From Pseudoalteromonas gelatinilytica (GTDB lineage: Bacteria > Pseudomonadota > Gammaproteobacteria > Enterobacterales > Alteromonadaceae): DNA of 64,000 nt. The notes under the pieces are model-generated. The model ran no database searches and had not been told where the DNA came from. It saw only the letters and a list, made by a program, of their open reading frames with translations. The stretch is from the NCBI RefSeq assembly GCF_001641615.1, contig NZ_LRRU01000007.1, positions 124,001 through 188,000 on the forward strand. The letters run 5' to 3'. Position numbers and translations under genes: made by a program. Below are positions 1 through 8,307 of this stretch, piece after piece. The first letter of the stretch is position 1; each line of letters begins with the position of its first letter.

Positions 1-645
1 TACGACGATGACCATGTATCCTTTATTGTTGAAGACACTGGGATTGGTATTGCATCGAGCGATCAACAAACTATTTTCCAAGAGTTTAAACAGCTTGGTG
101 CAAAACCAAGCGCCGAGGGGTTAGGCTTAGGGTTGGCAATCACTAAACGTATATGTGACTTACTTAAAATTCCGCTAGTGATGGGGTCTGAACTTGGTAA
201 AGGCACGCAATTTACCCTAACTCTACCTTGTAGAGTGAGTACTGCGCCAGCGCAAGCGAAAGGCGCTGAGGCATCACAAGAAACCGAGCTGGGGCAATTG
301 CGTATTTGGTTGCTTGATAACGACCGCAACGTGTTAGAGGCATTAAAGCAGCTACTCGAAAATTGGGGCTGCGAAATCTCAACGGCCACGAACTTAGTGG
401 AACTTGAGCAGTTAAAGGCAAGCCAAGCCCTGCCGCAATTGTTGATTATTGATTATCAGCTTGATGATGGGGTAACGGGACTTGAAGTGATTGAGCAAGC
501 GGCACTAACACGCTTACCAGCCATCGTTAATACTGCGAATCATGATGAAGGCATACGCGAGTTAGTGCTCGATGCGGGCTATCCATTACTTTATAAGCCT
601 CTGAAAGCGCCCGCCTTAAAACGGATGATTAAGCGACTGACTTAA
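1..645 (+). CDS. Hybrid sensor histidine kinase/response regulator, 3' part only
   Basis: The reading frame is open from base 1, so this is the C-terminal 214 residues of a longer protein cut by the window edge. The first part is the ATP-binding end of a histidine kinase: an EDTGIGI G1 box (about residues 11-17) and a GLGLGLAI G2 box (about 41-48). It is followed by a C-terminal receiver domain whose likely phosphoacceptor Asp lies in IIDYQLDDG and whose conserved Lys lies in LYKPLK. This kinase-plus-receiver ending is typical of NahK and CrbS/MxtR type hybrid kinases; the sensor half that would tell them apart is outside the window. It meets the next gene tail to tail with a 4-base overlap. 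Confidence 0.85.
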   Translation, partial: YDDDHVSFIVEDTGIGIASSDQQTIFQEFKQLGAKPSAEGLGLGLAITKRICDLLKIPLVMGSELGKGTQFTLTLPCRVSTAPAQAKGAEASQETELGQLRIWLLDNDRNVLEALKQLLENWGCEISTATNLVELEQLKASQALPQLLIIDYQLDDGVTGLEVIEQAALTRLPAIVNTANHDEGIRELVLDAGYPLLYKPLKAPALKRMIKRLT

Positions 646-3614
646 TCTGCGTTTTGCTCAGTTGCTGGGGTATTGGCTTTAATTAAGCGCTCTACCTCAG
701 CGACAAACTTCTTATCTAAGTCATCTTCATGGCTCAGAAATAACATCATTTCATCACCATTGTGGTCAATGACCGTGAGCGTGGTGGTGAGTAGGGCGCT
801 TTTAGCATAATCAACGTTGAGCTCTTTAATGTCACTAAAGCGGCGCTGATCTTTTTCGAGCACACCTTGCTCATTTTTCCAGTAACTAAAAATAGTGTTT
901 TCTGTGATGCCGTTTCCATCAGTTTTAAAATCGATAAATGCGTCACTATAAAAATAATGTACACTCTCGTTGGCAGGAATAATTTCTTTTCTTTTTAAAA
1001 AGTTAACTTGATAAGACCAAAGCTTGTCACCGGTTACTATGGTTGAACTTGGCAGTAAATATAGCTCATAAATTAAGCCATAAAATAGCCAAGGCAGCAT
1101 GAATATCGACATGATAACCTGCCTCGCTCGCCATTGAGAGTGGTACTCAAGAGCCTGTTCGGGTTGCTTGAGGTTTTGAATGTAATTAACCAGTGGCAAC
1201 CATAGAATAGGTGTAACTAAAAACAGCCAAGTACCATATTCCCAGTTATAGCTTACGACTCCAGAAATGATAATCGCCAGCCATAACACGAACCCAACCG
1301 CAACAGGCATGATCTTATTTTTGCCAAAGGTTTGCTCGCTGTGCTTGCAAAGCTCAAGTAACAACGGAATAAAAAACAGCGGTGCAAATATCCCTCGAGC
1401 AATCGGCATAATATGGCTTTGTTGTTGCTCTTTTATCGCTTTCCAGTTGCGATAGCTCCAGTAGTTAATGAATATTCCTAAGCTTAATAAGCTGTAAATA
1501 ACAAACTTACTGTTACTGACAGGGTAGAACTGTTGCTCAGCAAAAACTGGGCGGTTACTTGCTTCTATACGCCAAGCCGCGATGAAAAAGATGATTGCCG
1601 CCAAGTAACTTAAAATAAAAACGCTATACCAGTTGGTTTCGTCATCCGCTGGTGAGGTTGTGGCGCTATTTGTGCCGTATTTAATGATGCCGTAATGGGT
1701 CGCGTTATTGAGTTTTTTGCGCTCGCTTAGGTAAAGGTCTATTTGATCGGCTGGAATATGATCCTGCTTAGCACTGTAATCAAAGTATAAGGTCAACACC
1801 GAGTCTTTAAATGTCACGCGTTTTTCGAGATGAAAAAATGGGTTGTCGACTGTGACCTGCTCATCATTAAACTGCCAATTAGTATCCGTAAACGTAACCT
1901 TTATGGTTGTTTCGATATTATTTGGGTAACGAAACCACATTGGTGCATTGTTACGTTCTCGCTGTTCCGGCTTATAAACTGAGTTTTGAATTTCACTAGC
2001 GTAAAAGTCGTTTTGAAAATCATTACCCTTAGGTCGCCAAAAGTTATCAATAGTATAGTGCTCATTGGTAATTAGCTGACCGGTGTCTTCTGGAGATTCA
2101 ACCAGCATAGGTTTGACTGTTTTTAAGCCCTTGTAGGTATCTTGATAATATTCGCGGTAATCATCTTCTATGCTTTTTAAGCTGTTTTCAGCGATTGAAC
2201 TGCGGCGGCTAATTGCTTCAAAGTCGCCGTATTTATATTGAGTTGAGAAACTAACTGGCTCATCAATACCTTCTGGGATCTGATAACTATCAAAAACCTG
2301 TATGCGTTTTAGGGCAGGCTCTGTGAACATATCAGTAAAGCCTGTTTCACCTTGCTTTATGATTAACGCTACATCGTAGTTCGGTTGAGCTAAATGTGCT
2401 AAATCGCCGCGCTGGTATGAAATGGTCGGATCAAGCCAATAGCGCTTACCTTGGTGCTCTAAGGTGACAATCACATGGTCAAACAAGCTAGGAGAGACAG
2501 GTAAGCTGGCAGTACGTTTTCTGTCTTCGGTGTTAACTAAAGCTGGATGAGCCTCTACGCCGAGCGCTTTAAGTAAAGAAATGAGCAAGACGGTTTTGTC
2601 TTTACAGTCGCCATAGCGCAGTGCCAAGGTTTCTGATGCAGGAGTAGGCTGGTGCGAGTTGGTGCCCATTTCTAGGCCTAAATAACGTATTTCGTCTTGG
2701 CTAAAGCGCAGGGCTGCAACAATTTGAGACTCTAAATCGGTATGTTGAAACTTAATTTGACGGGCAATTGTTTCAATAGCAGGGCTTACTTCGATGGCTG
2801 ATTGGTATAAAGGTAACGACCAATTGATCACCTCTTGCCAATTATTTACTTCAGAGAAATACACTTCCTTGTAAGGTGAATACCAATGCGGTACTTCGCT
2901 TGCGGAGCGAATTGTCGGCTCATTGTGTTGGCTAATTTGGTAGTCAAAACCTGTATCGAGCTTGGTTTTAGTAACTGGTGACTCGCCATTCATAAAGTTG
3001 ATATATAAGGGCGTAGGCTTTTGCCACTTTACCCGCATAAATTGCTGCACTATCGGCACCGACCAGTTCAGTGTGCGCATGGTGCTGAAGTGCTGATAAA
3101 CCGGATTACTCCCCGAAACCGTATAGCTGTAATCTAAAATATCCATGACCCGCATATCATCAATAATGACATTTAGGCTTAAGGTGCCATTGTATATACG
3201 ACTTGCTAAGTCAGTCTCGCGTTGTAACACCTGTAGCTCGGCACTATTTAGTTTATCTATATATTGACCGTCACGAATAATGCCTAAGCTATTGAGGGTA
3301 AGAGATTGATAATTTGGGTCAAAATCAATATTCAGCTGGCTAATATAATCAACCCCAGACTGATTGACCGCCTGCATTACAGTACGATTAAAGCGTTGCT
3401 GTGGGGCTTGCTCAGATACCTGAAACTGAGTGTCGAGCATCAGGTAGAAAGTCCCGTCTCGTATTTGGTCTCGAGGAATCTCAGGGATGAGTAACTTATG
3501 TTGTTTTACCCAGTTAGCTGCGGGCGCAACCTGATACTCTTCAGCGGCTGCAAAACAGCTCACAAAGAATAAAAAAACAGCCAGTAGCTTAAGTTGTAAG
3601 TGCATCCATTTCAT
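642..3614 (-). CDS. DUF3857/transglutaminase-like membrane protein
   Basis: A 990-residue protein with an N-terminal signal peptide (hydrophobic stretch at about residues 8-23, ending AAA). A DUF3857-type beta-rich region is followed by a transglutaminase-like core. The Cys-His-Asp triad is visible as C about 337 in RYGDCKDK, H about 380 in FDHV and D about 395 in WLDP. The last third holds several hydrophobic segments (about 690-850), so the C-terminus is membrane-anchored, with a soluble tail. Members of this family are generally uncharacterised; the substrate cannot be inferred. It stands alone, convergent with the hybrid kinase. The ribosome site before the ATG is weak, and a start at Met4 is possible. 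Confidence 0.8.
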   Translation of the reverse strand: MKWMHLQLKLLAVFLFFVSCFAAAEEYQVAPAANWVKQHKLLIPEIPRDQIRDGTFYLMLDTQFQVSEQAPQQRFNRTVMQAVNQSGVDYISQLNIDFDPNYQSLTLNSLGIIRDGQYIDKLNSAELQVLQRETDLASRIYNGTLSLNVIIDDMRVMDILDYSYTVSGSNPVYQHFSTMRTLNWSVPIVQQFMRVKWQKPTPLYINFMNGESPVTKTKLDTGFDYQISQHNEPTIRSASEVPHWYSPYKEVYFSEVNNWQEVINWSLPLYQSAIEVSPAIETIARQIKFQHTDLESQIVAALRFSQDEIRYLGLEMGTNSHQPTPASETLALRYGDCKDKTVLLISLLKALGVEAHPALVNTEDRKRTASLPVSPSLFDHVIVTLEHQGKRYWLDPTISYQRGDLAHLAQPNYDVALIIKQGETGFTDMFTEPALKRIQVFDSYQIPEGIDEPVSFSTQYKYGDFEAISRRSSIAENSLKSIEDDYREYYQDTYKGLKTVKPMLVESPEDTGQLITNEHYTIDNFWRPKGNDFQNDFYASEIQNSVYKPEQRERNNAPMWFRYPNNIETTIKVTFTDTNWQFNDEQVTVDNPFFHLEKRVTFKDSVLTLYFDYSAKQDHIPADQIDLYLSERKKLNNATHYGIIKYGTNSATTSPADDETNWYSVFILSYLAAIIFFIAAWRIEASNRPVFAEQQFYPVSNSKFVIYSLLSLGIFINYWSYRNWKAIKEQQQSHIMPIARGIFAPLFFIPLLLELCKHSEQTFGKNKIMPVAVGFVLWLAIIISGVVSYNWEYGTWLFLVTPILWLPLVNYIQNLKQPEQALEYHSQWRARQVIMSIFMLPWLFYGLIYELYLLPSSTIVTGDKLWSYQVNFLKRKEIIPANESVHYFYSDAFIDFKTDGNGITENTIFSYWKNEQGVLEKDQRRFSDIKELNVDYAKSALLTTTLTVIDHNGDEMMLFLSHEDDLDKKFVAEVERLIKANTPATEQNAD

Positions 3615-3726
3615 TGTTATTTTCTAATTACGTTTAGTTTTATATGACAAATTACTGAATTTCGCGGCTTGAGCCAAATAAAAATTAATTTTTATAGTGT
3701 AGGTCTCGTAAGGATGTGGTGAGTCT

Positions 3727-3749
3727 AAGCGGCTCATGGTGAGCCGCTT
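3727..3749. terminator. Perfect 10-bp hairpin, possible terminator
   Basis: AAGCGGCTCA and TGAGCCGCTT pair perfectly around a 3-base loop. The hairpin starts 11 bases past the stop of the DUF547 lipoprotein gene. No clear T-run follows on the minus strand, so termination is plausible but not certain. Confidence 0.5.
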
Positions 3750-3759
3750 TAGGGTTATA

Positions 3760-4929
3760 TTATTTATCTTCAGACTCTTTAGCTGGTAAGTCTTTTATTT
3801 CAACGCGAGTATTTACTTCATAGTATTTTTGCGTGATTTTTTGCAAAATTTCGCGACGTAACGGGCTTACATGGCCGACTTCTTTGGTTAAGTTATCTCC
3901 ATATGTCATGAAGGTGTTATCCCAGCCCCAGGCAATTACGCTTGGATCGGCGACTGTCGCGTTACCTCCACCATATTCCATATCACTGCCTAGGATGTCG
4001 GTAATATCATAGTTATCGATACTAAAAGAGAGGTTTTGCACAACTTGGTCTTTATCTGGCTCTTGAATCACTAGCGATTGAAGATGGTCAGCTAAGTCTT
4101 CTTCAAAGTTAGGAAAATAGTTTTTCTTTTCAAGGTATAAAGAAGAAACACGAGTGCTATGGTTACCTATCACACTGCCGCGGTTTGAATTAACAAACTG
4201 CACTGCATTGGTGGTCAGGGCTGCAAATACATTTTTCGCTGTATATGGGTGGTCTAGTAAATTTGGGCTGCCAATGTAGCCACGATAGTAGCCATACATT
4301 AATAGCGGGTCATTGTTAAATAGCGGTGCAACAATGTTGTACTCAATATCGTTTAATGAATACTGGTTACCATTAAAGTTAAAGCGCGGCTTATCAAAAA
4401 AGCTTGGTTCTTCGTTTAATAGCCTCGTTAGGTTTTTAACAGGATATTGCTGAACTAGTTCATTGAGTACTGTCACGTTATAGAGGTTGAGCCAGTAAGC
4501 GAGTAACTCTGATTTTGGTAAGTTACTTAAATTCACCTTGTTTGGCAGGTCGGCCATATTTTCTTGCACTATTTGCAAGTCTTGCTTCATCTGAGGATTC
4601 TTTCTGTACGAATCATAATAAAAGCGGTTTGCTTCTGTTGCGGTAGACGGTTTAGGGTTAGATGATAATCGTGTGCCTATTTTGCTCGTATTATTTGAAA
4701 TGCGATAGCGGTCTGACATACCTAAATCAATCACCGAGGCATTTAATATTTGCCCGTAGTCAGTGTACTCAAGTGTGATATTTGATTTTTCATCATACTG
4801 ATGAAATTGGCTAAATTTTTCTTGGTTAATCGCTGTCGTTGCTGTTTTATTAATAGGGGCCGTTGAATTACAGGCTGTGACTAGAATAAGTGACGTTGCT
4901 AATACGATGGGTTTTATGGCGTTTTTCAT
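3760..4929 (-). CDS. DUF547 domain lipoprotein
   Basis: A 389-residue protein starting with a lipoprotein signal: a hydrophobic stretch followed by the lipobox VTAC, giving a lipidated Cys at about residue 20. The central part matches the DUF547 pattern, with LLAYWLNLYN at about 143-152 and the following RFNFNGNQYSLNDIEYNI block. The family is widespread in marine gammaproteobacteria and its activity is unknown. A good GGAAGGT ribosome site lies about 9 bases before the ATG. It is divergent from the DUF2569 gene, with about 130 bases of AT-rich promoter region between them. Confidence 0.8.
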   Translation of the reverse strand: MKNAIKPIVLATSLILVTACNSTAPINKTATTAINQEKFSQFHQYDEKSNITLEYTDYGQILNASVIDLGMSDRYRISNNTSKIGTRLSSNPKPSTATEANRFYYDSYRKNPQMKQDLQIVQENMADLPNKVNLSNLPKSELLAYWLNLYNVTVLNELVQQYPVKNLTRLLNEEPSFFDKPRFNFNGNQYSLNDIEYNIVAPLFNNDPLLMYGYYRGYIGSPNLLDHPYTAKNVFAALTTNAVQFVNSNRGSVIGNHSTRVSSLYLEKKNYFPNFEEDLADHLQSLVIQEPDKDQVVQNLSFSIDNYDITDILGSDMEYGGGNATVADPSVIAWGWDNTFMTYGDNLTKEVGHVSPLRREILQKITQKYYEVNTRVEIKDLPAKESEDK

Positions 4930-5060
4930 TTTTATGACCTTCCGTAGTTTAAAAAATAAACATAGCGTGGTTTTTCTGAAAGCGCAACAATCTGTTTTTT
5001 TGTGAATTTTATTAAAAAATAAGCGTATAGTAGAAGAAATAAAAATAATAAGGACAACTC

Positions 5061-5585
5061 ATGGAAGAAGCAAAACAACAAAATAAAATCGAAACACCAG
5101 AAGCTAAAAGCCCCGAAAATGATGACTTAGTTGGCATAAAAGGTTGGCTTATTCTTGTGGCGATAGGTGTGGTACTCAGCCCTTTTAGAGTATTTATCGA
5201 ATCAGTAAATACCTTTAAACCCATTTTCACGACCGAGATGTGGCAACGTTTAACATCGCAATTTGGTGATATGTATCATCCACTTTGGGAGCCTTTACTG
5301 ATCATTGAAATGGTGTTTAATGCAGCACTATTTTTAGCTTCGCTTTATTTAATTGTGTTGTTTTTTAAGCATAAGAAAGCATTTGTAAGTTGGTACTTAG
5401 CGATATTATTTGGTGGATTAGCGTTTATTGCTCTCGATGCCTATGCGGTTAGTTTAATTGTGCCTGATGTCGACGTGTTCGATGATGAAATGAAAACGAT
5501 GATTTTCAGAGGGCTTATTCAAGCTGTGATCTGGGGACCTTATATGCTTTTATCTAAGCGAGTGAAAGCCACATTTGTAAAATAA
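5061..5585 (+). CDS. DUF2569 family integral membrane protein
   Basis: A 174-residue protein. After a charged N-terminus it has the family's typical GIKGWLILVAIG opening of the first membrane segment, then three further hydrophobic segments (about 86-106, 113-135 and 150-166). DUF2569 proteins are small four-TM proteins of unknown role. AAGGA lies 7 bases before the ATG. The stop is directly followed by the end of the convergent histidine kinase gene, with one base between the two. Confidence 0.75.
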   Translation: MEEAKQQNKIETPEAKSPENDDLVGIKGWLILVAIGVVLSPFRVFIESVNTFKPIFTTEMWQRLTSQFGDMYHPLWEPLLIIEMVFNAALFLASLYLIVLFFKHKKAFVSWYLAILFGGLAFIALDAYAVSLIVPDVDVFDDEMKTMIFRGLIQAVIWGPYMLLSKRVKATFVK

Positions 5586-5586
5586 G

Positions 5587-6867
5587 TTAGCTGGGCACCG
5601 TAATTGTAGCTTCTGTGCCTTGCTGGGGTTTTGAGTTTATTGATAACTCAAAGCCTTGGTTGCGCACAAGTTCTCGGGTGATCACAAGTCCTATACCTGT
5701 GCCATTTGCCTTGGTTGAGTAAAATGGCACGAACAAGTTATCGGGGTTTTGAATACCACAACCTTGGTCGCTAATTGCAATATTTAAGTTATCACCTTGT
5801 CTTGACCAAGTGAGGCTAGGGGCAGAATTGCTGCCAGCTTCAAAAGCATTTTTTATCAGGTTGATCAACGCTTGTTCTAGCTGACCGAAATCGGCATTAA
5901 CATGTAACTCTTCGCTGCTATTTATCACTAGTTCAGGAAAGATAGCGCTTAAACGTGTGTTTAATTGCTCGCTACTAATTGCTTGTTTTTGTGCAGGTGG
6001 TAGCTTGGCAAACGCACTGTAACTGGCTACAAAATCAAGCAAGTGTTGAGCGCGTTTTTCTATAACTTGCAACATATCTTGGGCGAGATCATCGTGACTG
6101 CTAATTTGTCCTTGGCGCTTAAGGGTTTGCAATGATTGACTCATTGAATAAATCGGCGTGAGTGAGTTACGCACTTCATGATTTAACACTCGAATCAAAC
6201 GTTGCCATACAAGTTGTTCGTTATCGCGAAGCTGTTGCTCAATTGAAAAGAAGGTTAGTAATTCAAAGTTTCTGCCGGTCCGCCAAAAAGTCTGCGATGA
6301 GATTTGAAAGCGTTGTTTAAACAGTGAGTCACTGTTTTGTTGCCATTCGCCATCATGCAGAGCAATGCCTAAGTCGCTGGCCGATTTACCTTCAATTTGG
6401 CGATGACTAATACTGTTTATAAACGCCTTATTACTAAAGTAAATTAAGCCATGGGGGTCTAGTATAACGATGGGTAAGTCCAGCATGCTGGCAAACTCAA
6501 AAACAAACTCTTCTGTTTGCATGTAATGGCGTTTGTTCTTGGCTATTTTATTGCTGAGCTTGGCAAAATCTTGCTTAAGCGCTGCGACTCGTCCACTTTG
6601 ATAAGACGCTAAATGCCAACTATTACTTTCGTCATTTGCCAGTGCATCTAGTTGCAGACCAAAGCGTTCAACCACATCGGTGATCACACGGTAGCTTTTA
6701 ATTAAAGCAAAAGTGCTTATCCCGATAAACGGCAATAATAGACTGATACTGGCAAACCAATCTAGTTTTAAGCTGAGCGAAAGGGCAATACCAAGCGTTA
6801 ATAGCAGCGCTATAACCATATAAAAATAGCGTCGAATACGCTGCTCTAACGACAACTTACTACTCAT
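5587..6867 (-). CDS. NtrY-like sensor histidine kinase of the efflux operon
   Basis: A 426-residue kinase. Two N-terminal membrane segments (about residues 15-31 and 36-56) enclose almost no periplasmic loop, so sensing is probably in the membrane or cytoplasm. A PAS-like region follows (about 120-200). The phosphoaccepting His is about residue 230 in LNHEVRNSLTP. The ATPase domain shows an N box (LINLIKNAFEA), DQGCGI and GTGIGLVITREL. Its ATG directly follows the stop codon of the NtrC-type regulator, so the two are translationally coupled and surely partners. It is the last gene of the minus-strand efflux operon. Confidence 0.92.
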   Translation of the reverse strand: MSSKLSLEQRIRRYFYMVIALLLTLGIALSLSLKLDWFASISLLLPFIGISTFALIKSYRVITDVVERFGLQLDALANDESNSWHLASYQSGRVAALKQDFAKLSNKIAKNKRHYMQTEEFVFEFASMLDLPIVILDPHGLIYFSNKAFINSISHRQIEGKSASDLGIALHDGEWQQNSDSLFKQRFQISSQTFWRTGRNFELLTFFSIEQQLRDNEQLVWQRLIRVLNHEVRNSLTPIYSMSQSLQTLKRQGQISSHDDLAQDMLQVIEKRAQHLLDFVASYSAFAKLPPAQKQAISSEQLNTRLSAIFPELVINSSEELHVNADFGQLEQALINLIKNAFEAGSNSAPSLTWSRQGDNLNIAISDQGCGIQNPDNLFVPFYSTKANGTGIGLVITRELVRNQGFELSINSKPQQGTEATITVPS

Positions 6868-8244
6868 TTAGCGTTCTACTTCTTTTAAATCGAGCTGATG
6901 TTTATCAATGCGACGATAAATAGCCGATTTACTTAATCCTAAAAACTCTCCTGCGGCGATAACATTGCCATTAAATTGCAGCAGCGCTTTTTGAATCATC
7001 TGTTTTTCAAGCTCTTCAAGGGGCAATAGTGGCAAAGCTTGTTCCGCATTACTATTCGGTTGCTCGCAACTTGGTTGATCTAAAATGAGGTCATTGGCTT
7101 GAATATTGTTGTTATCGCTCATGATCACCGCGCGTTCAATGCAGTGACTTAGCTCACGAATATTACCAGGCCAGCTATAATTTTTTAGCGCCTGTAGAGC
7201 ATCAACACTGAGCGCCATATTCGCTCGTTGGTATTTTTTACCATGCACTAACAACAAGTGTTCAGCTAAGGGAGCGATGTCGTCTTTTCTGTCGCGAAGC
7301 GGTGGAATGTGCAGTTCAATAGTATTGAGTCTAAATAATAAGTCACGGCGGAATTCACCCTGCTCAATGGCCGTAGCTAATTCACTATTGGTAGCAGAAA
7401 TAATGCGAACATCGGCGGTTTTGGTTTGGCTTGAGCCGAGCACTTCAAATTCTTTGCTTTCTAGCACACGCAGCATTTTACTTTGTAGCTCAAGGCTTAA
7501 AGTCGCAATTTCATCTAAAAATAAGGTGCCGCCTTCGGCAATTTCAAACCGTCCTAAGCGGTCTTCTTTGGCATCAGTGAAAGCGCCTTTCTTATGGCCA
7601 AATAATTCGCTTTCGAATAGCGTTGGGGCAATGGCGCCAACATTCACGCTTACATAGCGTTTATCAGCTCTGAGTGAATGCTGATGAATATAATGTGCCA
7701 ATAAGCTTTTGCCAGTGCCATTTTCGCCGGTAATTAAAATACTGGCATCGGTTTTTGCTGCGCGCTCAGCTTTGGCAAGCAACAGTTGCATGATTTCTGA
7801 GTGGGCTATGTAGTGGGCCTGTGTGTCGCTGGTAAGCGCCTTTAAACAGGCATTGTCGTGATTACTTTGCTTGAGCTTGAGTTGTTGTTGTACAACGGCG
7901 GTTAAGCGTAAGTTATTCCATGGCTTTTCAACAAAGTCGACAGCCCCTAATTGCATGGCTTTAACGGCAACATCAATGCTGGCCCATGCGGTCATGACAA
8001 TGACAGGTATGGTCGAACCTAATTGATTTAGTTGCTTTAAAAAGCGTAACCCTTCTTCACCTGAGGTGGTGTCGAGCTTGTAGTTCATATCGAGCAAAAT
8101 CAGGCTAATGTGCTCTGATTTTAATAACTCAAGGGCATGTTCAGGGCCTTCGGCCTCAAGGCAATGTAAGCCCAATTGTTGTAATGCAACAGTAGCAGCC
8201 AGACGCACATCAGCTTGATCGTCTATGACTAATATTTTGTCCAT
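6868..8244 (-). CDS. NtrC-family sigma-54 response regulator
   Basis: A 458-residue regulator with three domains in order. The receiver (1-120) has its phosphoacceptor at D52 (ILLDMNY). The AAA+ domain (about 150-380) has Walker A GENGTGKS and Walker B LFLDE. A Fis-type HTH lies at the C-terminus (GNVIAAGEFLGLSKSAIYRRI). The sigma-54 contact loop reads GAFTDA rather than the usual GAFTGA. The gene lies 63 bases after the ABC permease and directly before its kinase. A sigma-54-type promoter in front of the first operon gene at 12822-12836 suggests that it activates its own operon; this is an inference. Confidence 0.93.
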   Translation of the reverse strand: MDKILVIDDQADVRLAATVALQQLGLHCLEAEGPEHALELLKSEHISLILLDMNYKLDTTSGEEGLRFLKQLNQLGSTIPVIVMTAWASIDVAVKAMQLGAVDFVEKPWNNLRLTAVVQQQLKLKQSNHDNACLKALTSDTQAHYIAHSEIMQLLLAKAERAAKTDASILITGENGTGKSLLAHYIHQHSLRADKRYVSVNVGAIAPTLFESELFGHKKGAFTDAKEDRLGRFEIAEGGTLFLDEIATLSLELQSKMLRVLESKEFEVLGSSQTKTADVRIISATNSELATAIEQGEFRRDLLFRLNTIELHIPPLRDRKDDIAPLAEHLLLVHGKKYQRANMALSVDALQALKNYSWPGNIRELSHCIERAVIMSDNNNIQANDLILDQPSCEQPNSNAEQALPLLPLEELEKQMIQKALLQFNGNVIAAGEFLGLSKSAIYRRIDKHQLDLKEVER

Positions 8245-8307
8245 GATGTTTTCTTGTTATCCTGTTGAGGCAGCTTAAGCTAAAACTTAAGCCACCATTT
8301 TGTGCTG

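Noticed and set aside
7277..7657. Open frame on the plus strand inside the NtrC-type regulator
   Set aside because: It overlaps the conserved AAA+ domain in antisense, is rich in Ser/Leu from reversed codons and has no ribosome site.
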